A DNA stretch of 22,791 nucleotides, taken from the NCBI GenBank assembly GCA_009391605.1, contig VFGQ01000102.1:1-22791 (forward strand), read 5' to 3'. The DNA comes from SAR202 cluster bacterium (GTDB lineage Bacteria; Chloroflexota; Dehalococcoidia; SAR202; GCA-002694895). Of the stretch, positions 16,525-22,791 are shown piece after piece (positions within the stretch are counted from its first letter, which is position 1; each line of letters starts with the position of its first letter). Under the pieces are notes generated by a model that was given only the letters and a program-made list of their open reading frames with translations, did no database searches and had not been told where the DNA came from. The position numbers were made by a program, and so were the translations under genes.

Positions 16525-16567
16525 GATCTCAGCACCTTTATTTTAAATATTTAAATCAAATTCAGTA

Positions 16568-16593
16568 AAGTATCTTAACATATCAAGATACTT
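16568..16593. repeat. 9-bp perfect inverted repeat upstream of the fasciclin gene
   Basis: AAGTATCTT (16568-16576) and AAGATACTT (16585-16593) are exact reverse complements with an 8-nt spacer, starting 44 bp before the fasciclin ATG. There is no U-run next to it on the minus strand, so it is not a plain terminator. A regulator-binding site or a leader hairpin of the fasciclin message is possible. Confidence 0.5.
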
Positions 16594-16676
16594 CTTCCTA
16601 TATATTTTATAACTATTTTTTTACAAATTATTGTTTAAGAATACTCATATTTATCGTAGTATGCAACAATGATATA

Positions 16677-16705
16677 TTGAAAATAATTACTATTACTTGA
16701 AAATA
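16677..16705. repeat. Direct repeat TTGAAAATA spaced by 20 bp upstream of the LLM oxidoreductase
   Basis: Copies at 16677-16685 and 16697-16705 start exactly 20 bp apart, two helical turns, about 75-105 bp before the LLM gene start. The spacing would suit a dimeric regulator, but the motif is short and AT-rich, so chance is likely enough to keep confidence low. Confidence 0.25.
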
Positions 16706-16779
16706 TATACAGATTTTATGAGATTACATATAGGTTTAGATGTCTTTTTTTATTAATTTTGTACTTTGAGAAGGAAATT

Positions 16780-17697
16780 TTGAAAATTAGTGTATATTCA
16801 GGTAGTTTTGATCGTGAAATAGGATTTTTTGACAGAATTAATTATTTTAAAGCATTAGAAGAAAAAGGTTTTAAAAGCCTATGGATTGCAAATGCTAATA
16901 GTTATGACGCTTTAACCTTAGTTCAGTATTTAAGTACTCAAATAAGCTCCATGGAATTAGGAACTGCAGTTATCCCTGTTTTTTCTAAGCATCCTGTTGA
17001 GTTGGCCCAGCAGATATTAACTACTGGATTGATTTCAAATAATAAATTAAAAATTGGATTAGGTGTATCCCATAAATACCGGGTGGAAAATGAATTAGGG
17101 CTTAAATATGTCAATCCTGTTTTATATATGAAGGAATTTGTAATAATATTGAAAGATATTTTAAATAAGGGATACTCAAAATTTAATGGAAATATATTTA
17201 ATGTTGATGTATCCATAGATGCTGAAATTTGCAATGATCTAGATATTTATTTAGCAGCACTAGGTCCTAAAATGTTGGGCATTGCTAAAAAATATACGGA
17301 AGGTACCATAACATGGATGACAGGTTACAAGACTATTAATAGTAATATTTTCCCTGTCTTAAACTCGACATCAGATAATAGGAGAAGTATAGTCTCAGCA
17401 ATTCCTATATGTATTACTGACGATCTGGAGAGAGTTACTTATGAAGCTAAATCTATTTTTAAATTTTATAATAATTATCCCAATTATAAAAAAATGATTA
17501 TTCAAGAAGGGGTAAAAGATCCAGGTGATTTAGCTATAGTTGGTGATGAGGATTATGCATATAATATATTGCAAGAATATGCCAATTCAGGTGTTACAGA
17601 AATATTAGCTGTAGTATTTGCTGAGGACATTAATAAAAGAATAAACTTACAATCTAGAACATTAGATTTTTTGATATCTATAAATAATAAATTTTAA
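16780..17697 (+). CDS. LLM-class flavin/F420-dependent oxidoreductase
   Basis: This protein of about 305 residues has the luciferase-like TIM barrel. Marks are the start LKISVYSGSF, FKALEEKGFKSLWIAN, LGTAVIPVFSKHPVELAQQ, LKIGLGVSHKYRVENELGLKY, and YLAALGPKMLGIAKKYTEGTITW, closest to the MSMEG_4879-type group of the family. Whether it uses F420 or FMN cannot be read from the sequence. The frame is open from a TTG at 16759, but I prefer the TTG at 16780, because it has AGAAGGA just upstream and gives the usual N terminus (first beta strand at once). The substrate is unknown. The amidohydrolase follows by 81 nt and may be cotranscribed. Confidence 0.9.
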   Translation: MKISVYSGSFDREIGFFDRINYFKALEEKGFKSLWIANANSYDALTLVQYLSTQISSMELGTAVIPVFSKHPVELAQQILTTGLISNNKLKIGLGVSHKYRVENELGLKYVNPVLYMKEFVIILKDILNKGYSKFNGNIFNVDVSIDAEICNDLDIYLAALGPKMLGIAKKYTEGTITWMTGYKTINSNIFPVLNSTSDNRRSIVSAIPICITDDLERVTYEAKSIFKFYNNYPNYKKMIIQEGVKDPGDLAIVGDEDYAYNILQEYANSGVTEILAVVFAEDINKRINLQSRTLDFLISINNKF

Positions 17698-17713
17698 AAG
17701 GGATGTTTTCGTA

Positions 17714-17782
17714 ATGAATAAAAATTATATAAATAAAAGCGATATTAATTTATTTAAATCTTTTATAAAAATTGATTTATGA
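17714..17782 (+). CDS. Possible 22-residue leader ORF overlapping the amidohydrolase start
   Basis: The gap between the LLM gene and the amidohydrolase holds an ORF encoding MNKNYINKSDINLFKSFIKI plus DL. It follows an AAGGGA tract by 10 nt and ends in a TGA that overlaps the next ATG (ATGA, 17779-17782). A four-codon ORF (17703-17714) overlaps its own start by TAATG. This could be a coupling leader peptide, or simply AT-rich spacer. Nothing in the peptide is recognisable. Confidence 0.2.
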   Translation: MNKNYINKSDINLFKSFIKIDL

Positions 17783-19341
17783 CTACGACTCTTTATTCTA
17801 ATGTAAATATTATTGATATTGATAAATTTGAATCTTATGAAGCGAATCTGCTTGTAGAAGATGGGGTTGTTACTGATATTGGGTGTAATAAAAATTATGA
17901 TAAAAATATTAATGTTATAGATTGTAGTAACTTATTTATGTTGCCAGGATTTGTGGATAGTCATGGGCATATGACACATTTAGGCAAGAATCAATATGAA
18001 GTTGATTTAAGAGATTGTAAGTCCGAGTTTGAGGTTGTAAAGAAAATTAAAAATTTTCTTAAGTTGAATAGCAATATATTTTGGATAAATGGAGGGGGAT
18101 GGAATCAAGAAAATTTTGAAACTAAATCATTACCTGATAATGATTATTTAAGTGTAAATTTCCCTGATACCCCAATCACTTTATCAAGAATAGATGGGCA
18201 TGCAACTTGGTGTAATAAAAAGGCTTTGGATATGGCTAATATTCAAGAGTATACTCCTGTCCCTGTTGGAGGGGAAATCTTAAAAGAAAATGGATTGTTA
18301 ACAGGTATATTAGTAGATAAAGCACAACAGCTAATTCGTAATATAATCCCAAAAGATAATATTGATGATGTTAAAAAATGGATATTGAAAGCACAGGAAA
18401 TATGTTTGTCTAAAGGTTTAACAGAGGTGCATGATGCTGGTATTTCATCTATACAATTTGATGCTTATAAAGAACTCATAAATGAAAACAAATTAAAAAT
18501 CAGGATTTACGCAATGGCTAATCAGGAGTTATTTGAGAATAAAGTATCCAAATATAAATCTGATTTATTTGAGCTAAGGAGTGTTAAATTGATTGCTGAT
18601 GGAGCTTTGGGCTCTAATGGTGCTGCATTAATAGAACAGTATCAGAATTTAGAAACATATGGTATTTTGATTTTAGATAAAAATAAATTAAAAACTTTAT
18701 TTTCACAAGCATTTACACAAGATTTCCAGGTATGTATACACGCAATTGGTGATAAAGCTAACAGAGAAATTGTTTATGCACTAAGAGAAGTATTTGAAAA
18801 TTCTGATTATGATCAATTTGATCATAGAACAAGGATTGAGCATGCTCAGATTATAAAAGCAAGTGATATAAAAGAGATATATGATTTAAATATCATAGCA
18901 TCAGTACAACCAATGCATTGTATATCGGATATGTATATGGCTGAAGAGAGGCTAGGAGAAAGAATAGAAGATTCATACTTGTGGAAAACGTTAATTAATA
19001 ACAATATATTACTTATTGGAGGCTCAGATTTTCCTGTGGAAGATTCCTCTCCGTTAATGGGTATTTATGCAGCAGTAAATCGAACTAAATTTGATGATAC
19101 TCCCCCTGGAGGTTGGCAACCTAAAGAATTGTTGAATTTAAAAGAAGCATTAGAAATATATACAAAAAACACTGCATATGGCTCATTTAAAGAAAACGTC
19201 AAGGGAAATATAGAAATAGGGAAAATTGCAGATTTTACACTTATTGATAGAAATATAATTACATTACCCAATGTTGATATTTTGAAATGTAAAATTTCAG
19301 CAACAATTGTAAATGGAGAGATGGTTTATAAAGATTTTTAG
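17779..19341 (+). CDS. YtcJ-like metal-dependent amidohydrolase (Amidohydro_3)
   Basis: This 520-residue protein has the amidohydrolase build: a small beta sandwich from both ends and a TIM barrel. Metal and catalytic residues are visible in order: GFVDSHGH (H62, H64), GHATWCN (about 140-146), VKLIADGALGSNGAAL (K270, the likely bridging lysine), VCIHAIGDKANREIV (H321), RIEHAQII (H355) and IGGSDFPVEDSSPLMGI (D417). The family cleaves amide or related C-N bonds of small molecules (N-substituted formamides in NfdA); the substrate here is unknown. The sequence is cytoplasmic with no signal peptide. It has no clear Shine-Dalgarno, and the small upstream ORF may couple to it. Its TAG stop overlaps the TAA stop of the convergent cytidylate-kinase-like gene by three bases. 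Confidence 0.93.
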   Translation: MTTTLYSNVNIIDIDKFESYEANLLVEDGVVTDIGCNKNYDKNINVIDCSNLFMLPGFVDSHGHMTHLGKNQYEVDLRDCKSEFEVVKKIKNFLKLNSNIFWINGGGWNQENFETKSLPDNDYLSVNFPDTPITLSRIDGHATWCNKKALDMANIQEYTPVPVGGEILKENGLLTGILVDKAQQLIRNIIPKDNIDDVKKWILKAQEICLSKGLTEVHDAGISSIQFDAYKELINENKLKIRIYAMANQELFENKVSKYKSDLFELRSVKLIADGALGSNGAALIEQYQNLETYGILILDKNKLKTLFSQAFTQDFQVCIHAIGDKANREIVYALREVFENSDYDQFDHRTRIEHAQIIKASDIKEIYDLNIIASVQPMHCISDMYMAEERLGERIEDSYLWKTLINNNILLIGGSDFPVEDSSPLMGIYAAVNRTKFDDTPPGGWQPKELLNLKEALEIYTKNTAYGSFKENVKGNIEIGKIADFTLIDRNIITLPNVDILKCKISATIVNGEMVYKDF

Positions 19342-20051
19342 TTTGTATCTAAATGTAAATCTTTAGACATATCAATTATTATGTCGGTTGCAAGATCAAA
19401 ATTCATTTCACTTGTATTTAAAATGGCATGATAATTAAATCTATTGTCAGGGTCATCTATATTAAAATTATTTTTAAAGAATTGAATTCTGGCTGAGTCT
19501 CTATTAATCATTATTGTTTTGGCATTTTCATAAGTAACATCCTCGTAATTTGCAATCCTGTTAATTCTATCAACCTCGTTGGCAATTAGTCCTACTCTTA
19601 ATACTCGCGGATCATCCTTTAGTATTATGTTGGCGCCTCTACCCACAATTACAATACTTCCTAATTCTGCTAATTGAAGAACAGTTTGTTGTATCCCTTG
19701 GCTATATTCATCGTCATTCAGATGATATTTTTCTTTATTTTCTTCTGCAGTTAAATCTTCAAATTCATGAGTAAGAAATGCTGCTGCACCTGGTCCAAAA
19801 TGTGGATCTCCAACAGCTCCTGCAAAAGCAGATTTTTCTAAGATAGTAGAAATTTTTTCTAGAAATGTTTGTCCAAAAGTAGTTGGAGTCTCTTCTTTTT
19901 TTGTAAAAAGTTCTATATCTATTCCACTTTGCAAAGCTGCTTGCTTTAGTATGTCTTTATCCACATAATCTATTTTTAGTTTTTTCGCTATTTTAGGGCC
20001 AATTATTCTCCCCCCACCTGCTGTTAATCCGCCTAAAGCTATTACTGGCAT
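19338..20051 (-). CDS. Cytidylate kinase-like family protein
   Basis: This 237-residue protein belongs to the Cytidylate_kin2-type P-loop family. The N terminus is VIALGGLTAGGGRIIGPKIAKKL (3-25), the family's GxGGR-type loop, which lacks the Lys-Ser/Thr of a classic Walker A. Then come YVDKDILKQAA (29-39), a central insertion (about 75-110), VIVGRGANIILKDDPRVLRVGL (134-155) and NRDSARIQFFKNNFNIDDPDNRFNYHAILNTS (183-214). Proteins of this group resemble CMP kinase but their substrates are mostly untested, so I give no gene symbol. AAGG stands 5 nt before the ATG, and a good promoter lies upstream. The stop interlocks with that of the amidohydrolase on the other strand. Confidence 0.85.
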   Translation of the reverse strand: MPVIALGGLTAGGGRIIGPKIAKKLKIDYVDKDILKQAALQSGIDIELFTKKEETPTTFGQTFLEKISTILEKSAFAGAVGDPHFGPGAAAFLTHEFEDLTAEENKEKYHLNDDEYSQGIQQTVLQLAELGSIVIVGRGANIILKDDPRVLRVGLIANEVDRINRIANYEDVTYENAKTIMINRDSARIQFFKNNFNIDDPDNRFNYHAILNTSEMNFDLATDIIIDMSKDLHLDTN

Positions 20052-20092
20052 AGTTACCTTCTTTCTTTTTTATATGAATATTTTTGCATTTT

Positions 20093-20121
20093 ATTGTAAT
20101 TAAATTAATATTATTATTCAA
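20093..20121 (-). promoter_or_regulatory. Candidate sigma-70-type promoter of the cytidylate-kinase-like gene
   Basis: On the minus strand, TTGAAT (20121-20116, four of six) and TACAAT (20098-20093, five of six) are separated by exactly 17 nt. The start of transcription would be near 20086, about 35 nt before the ATG. This is the best promoter match in the window. Confidence 0.5.
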
Positions 20122-20147
20122 CTACTTTATATATCTACTTTATATGG
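20122..20147. repeat. 13-bp tandem repeat abutting the -35 box
   Basis: CTACTTTATATAT (20122-20134) is followed directly by CTACTTTATATGG (20135-20147), identical in the first 11 bases. It lies immediately upstream of the -35 box of the candidate promoter on the minus strand, where an activator would sit. A short palindrome, TAGTATACTA, follows at 20161-20170. Confidence 0.35.
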
Positions 20148-20183
20148 TATTTTTATTTATTAGTATACTATATATGGTGTAAT

Positions 20184-22790
20184 TTATTTATTATTCCCTG
20201 TTTTCATTAGATGGGATTTTAGAAATTTTCCTGTTAATGATAGTTTGTTTGACATTATATTTTTTGTATAACCTTCATATATCACCTTTCCTCCTTCCTC
20301 GCCTGCCCCTGGACCAAGATCAATGATCCAATCAGCTGATTTAATTACATCTAAATGGTGTTCAATGATTAGCACTGTATTCCCGCCTTCTACAAGTTTT
20401 TGTAAAACGTTAATAAGCATATTACAATCTTCAAAAGATAAACCTGTTGTAGGTTCATCTAATATATATAAAGTTTTTCCTGTTGATCGTTTAGATAGCT
20501 CAGATGATAGTTTTATTCTTTGGGCTTCTCCACCACTAAGTTGTGTAGAAGGTTGTCCCAGCTTAATATATCCTAAACCTACATTTTTTAAAGTTTCAAG
20601 TTTATTCTTGATACTTGGTATTTTAGAAAAAAATGCAGATGCTTGTTCAACGCTCATAGATAAAATGTCTGATATATTTTTCTTTCTCATTTCAATTTCA
20701 AGAGCTTCTCTATTATATCTTTTCCCTTTACAAGAATCGCAGGATATGGATACATCTGGCAAAAATTGCATTTCAATATTTATAACTCCATCTCCAGAAC
20801 AATTTTCACACCTACCGCCTTTAACATTAAAAGAAAATCTTCCTGGTTTGTATCCTCTGGATTTTGATTCAGGTAAATTGGCAAATAATTCTCTGATATA
20901 TGTAAATGTACCGGTATAAGTTGCAGGATTACTTCTTGGAGTCCGTCCTATAGGAGATTGATCAATATTAACTATTTTATCAATGAATTCTGTTCCATCA
21001 ATAGATTGGAATTTGCCGGGCGTGTTTTTAGATTTATTTACTTTTTGTGCTATTGATTTATAAATTATTTCATTAACTAAAGTGCTTTTACCTGAACCTG
21101 ACACTCCTGTTATTGCTACGAATAAACCTAATGGTATTTTTATATTAATATTATCTAAATTATTTTCTGAAGCACCATAAACTTTTATATATTTGTTATT
21201 TAAAATATTTCTATTTTTACTATTATTTATTATTTTTTTATGAGATAAATAAGCACCTGTAATAGATCTAGTAGATTTAATAATATTATTTAAATTACCT
21301 TTTGCAATTATTTTCCCTCCTGACTCACCAGCTCCTGGTCCCATATCAATAATGTAATCTGCTGATCTTATAATTGCCTCATCATGTTCAACAATCAAAA
21401 CTGTATTTCCTAGATCTCTTAGTTTTTTTAGTGTGTTAATTAACATTTGGTCATCTGCAGCGTGTAAACCTATAGAGGGTTCGTCACATACATATATCAC
21501 TCCAGTTAATCCTGAGCCTATTTGAGTTGCAAGTCTGATTCTTTGAGCTTCCCCTCCGCTTAACGTTCCTGATGCTCTTGAAAGAGATAAATATTTTAAA
21601 CCAATGCCTATAAGAAATTCTAATCTTGAAGTTATTTCATTTATTAATCTTTCTCCAATTAAAAGTTCTGTTTTGTTTAATTTTACAGAATTTTTAGATT
21701 TTGAATTCACAATTTCTTTAAACCATTTAGAAAGTTCTGAAATATTTAAGAAAGTTAAGTCAATAATATTTTTATTGGATATTTTTACTTGTAGAGATTC
21801 TTTTTGTAATCTAAATCCATTGCACTCAGGACAAATTACTTTAGACATATATTTTTCTATATCTTCTCTAGATCCTTCAGAATTAGTTTGTTTGTATCTT
21901 CTTGCTAAATTATTGACAATACCTTCGAATTTTCTATCGTAACGCATTTTCCCAAATCTTCTTGAAACATAATTGAATTTTATAGGTTTAGATTTTGAAC
22001 CATATAGAATGAGTTTCAGGTTTTCGTCAGATAAATTTTTAATTGGAGTTTGTAATGAAAATTTAAATTGTTCTGATATCGAGGTAAATATACCTAAATA
22101 TATATTTGCATAACCCCCTGATCTAAACCATGGAGCTATTGCCCCTTGTTCAATACTAAGTTTATTATTGGGTATAATTAATTTAGGGTTTACCTTTAGT
22201 GAATGTCCAATTCCAGAACAGGTATCACATGCCCCTTTAGGGCTGTTAAAACTAAAATTTCTAGGCTCTATTTCTTCTATACTGATATTACAGTCTGGAC
22301 ATGAAAAAGTATCAGAATATTGTATTTCTTTGTTGTTTGATAATGCAATTTTTATAAGACCTTCAGATAATTTTAGAGATGTTTCAATAGAATTTGTTAG
22401 CCTGTCATTGTCAATTTCATTATTTATTTGTAGCCTGTCAACTATAATTTCAATTGTATGCCATTTATTTTTTTCCAGTTCTATTTTTTCAGATAATTCT
22501 TTTATTTCCCCATTGATACGCGCTCTTATAAAACCTGATTTTCGAGCAATATTAAGAGTTTCCTTATGCTCTCCTTTTCTATGTCTAATGATTGGAGATA
22601 GGATCATAAATTTTGTATTTATTGGTAGAGATTTAATTGAATCAACAATTTGTTGTATTGATTGTTTTTTTACCTCCTTATTACATTTAATACAATGTGG
22701 AGTTCCGATTCTTGCAAACAATATTCTTAAATAATCATAAATTTCAGTTGTAGTTCCTACTGTTGATCTTGGGTTTTTTGAAATACCTCT
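20184..22790 (-). CDS. uvrA: Excinuclease ABC subunit A (5' partial)
   Basis: The frame stays open to the right window edge. Upstream of the ATG at 22721 it encodes NPRSTVGTTTEIYDYLRILF, the conserved UvrA segment, so that ATG is internal and roughly 85 N-terminal residues, including the first Walker A, lie outside. Counting from 22721: zinc-module cysteines (C10/C13, C141/C144, C165/C168, C297/C300), ABC signature I LSGGEAQRIRLA (387-398) with the CDEPSIGLH Walker B, Walker A II GVSGSGKSTLVNEI (539-552), the zinc-finger pairs CENC and CDSC, signature II LSGGEAQRIKLS, and LDEPTTGLS. UvrA recognises bulky DNA lesions and loads UvrB in nucleotide excision repair. It ends 132 nt from the start of the cytidylate-kinase-like gene, with no terminator hairpin that I can see. 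Confidence 0.97.
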   Translation of the reverse strand, partial: RGISKNPRSTVGTTTEIYDYLRILFARIGTPHCIKCNKEVKKQSIQQIVDSIKSLPINTKFMILSPIIRHRKGEHKETLNIARKSGFIRARINGEIKELSEKIELEKNKWHTIEIIVDRLQINNEIDNDRLTNSIETSLKLSEGLIKIALSNNKEIQYSDTFSCPDCNISIEEIEPRNFSFNSPKGACDTCSGIGHSLKVNPKLIIPNNKLSIEQGAIAPWFRSGGYANIYLGIFTSISEQFKFSLQTPIKNLSDENLKLILYGSKSKPIKFNYVSRRFGKMRYDRKFEGIVNNLARRYKQTNSEGSREDIEKYMSKVICPECNGFRLQKESLQVKISNKNIIDLTFLNISELSKWFKEIVNSKSKNSVKLNKTELLIGERLINEITSRLEFLIGIGLKYLSLSRASGTLSGGEAQRIRLATQIGSGLTGVIYVCDEPSIGLHAADDQMLINTLKKLRDLGNTVLIVEHDEAIIRSADYIIDMGPGAGESGGKIIAKGNLNNIIKSTRSITGAYLSHKKIINNSKNRNILNNKYIKVYGASENNLDNINIKIPLGLFVAITGVSGSGKSTLVNEIIYKSIAQKVNKSKNTPGKFQSIDGTEFIDKIVNIDQSPIGRTPRSNPATYTGTFTYIRELFANLPESKSRGYKPGRFSFNVKGGRCENCSGDGVINIEMQFLPDVSISCDSCKGKRYNREALEIEMRKKNISDILSMSVEQASAFFSKIPSIKNKLETLKNVGLGYIKLGQPSTQLSGGEAQRIKLSSELSKRSTGKTLYILDEPTTGLSFEDCNMLINVLQKLVEGGNTVLIIEHHLDVIKSADWIIDLGPGAGEEGGKVIYEGYTKNIMSNKLSLTGKFLKSHLMKTGNNK

Positions 22791-22791
22791 T

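Noticed and set aside
19338..19341. Frameshift or gene fusion where the amidohydrolase and kinase-like genes meet
   Set aside because: Both proteins end with normal family C termini; the stops merely interlock in a convergent overlap.
22719..22721. ATG at 22721 as the start of uvrA
   Set aside because: In-frame upstream codons encode the conserved PRSTVGTTTEIYDYLR segment, so the gene runs out of the window.
20323..22734. Plus-strand ORFs up to 198 codons opposite uvrA
   Set aside because: UvrA motifs fill the minus strand throughout; the plus frames are shadows.

Overview
The window is AT-rich chromosomal DNA from a bacterium. All 19 genes read as housekeeping or metabolic genes, packed with gaps of mostly 0-20 bp, and there is no sign of phage, plasmid, insertion sequence, CRISPR or RNA genes. 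The AT-rich streamlined layout and the mixture of gene types suggest a free-living marine-type lineage. The gene types include a split proton-translocating transhydrogenase, an E1-alpha/E1-beta pyruvate dehydrogenase, ThyX, an LLM-class flavin/F420 oxidoreductase, a YtcJ-like amidohydrolase, a thiolase-like/DUF35 pair and an O-antigen-ligase-like protein with a TPR-like tail. My best guess is Chloroflexota of the SAR202/Dehalococcoidia type; this is inference from gene content only.

Layout. (1) 2-2033, plus: the 3' part of an O-antigen-ligase-like membrane protein whose 5' end lies outside the window, then a DUF971 protein 1 nt later. (2) 9653-2036, minus: pntAA-pntAB-pntB (NAD(P) transhydrogenase), a bicupin and two MFS transporters with gaps of 0-17 nt; then a 78-nt gap with a possible promoter and a thiolase-like/DUF35 pair. 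(3) 9860-15134, plus: lpd-pdhA-pdhB-pdhC (complete pyruvate dehydrogenase) followed by thyX, ending at a strong bidirectional terminator at 15133-15168. (4) 16524-15190, minus: a secreted, membrane-anchored fasciclin protein. (5) 16780-19341, plus: an LLM oxidoreductase and an amidohydrolase. (6) 20051-19338, minus: a cytidylate-kinase-like protein whose stop codon interlocks with that of the amidohydrolase. (7) 22790-20184, minus: uvrA, 5'-truncated by the window edge.

How the genes fit together. Regions 2 and 3 diverge from a 206-bp spacer. They join NADH and acetyl-CoA production from pyruvate with proton-driven NADH-to-NADPH conversion, so a shared control region is plausible. ThyX needs reduced flavin and NADPH and rides at the end of the PDH operon. 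The thiolase-like/DUF35 pair, the two MFS transporters and the cupin look like uptake or processing of organic acids or lipid-like substrates, with the substrate unknown.

No stretch over 300 bp lacks a gene. The longest gaps are 16525-16779 (a 9-bp inverted repeat and a spaced direct repeat), 9654-9859 (a 13-bp AT-only inverted repeat and a candidate lpd promoter) and 20052-20183 (a candidate promoter and a 13-bp tandem repeat). At least five and probably six of the 17 genes whose start lies in the window begin with TTG, and none begins with GTG. I found no convincing new multi-gene system. The most interesting items are the repeat array in the E2 linker, the active-site-altered thiolase/DUF35 pair, the fasciclin surface protein with a sorting-signal-like tail, and the pnt/PDH divergent locus.
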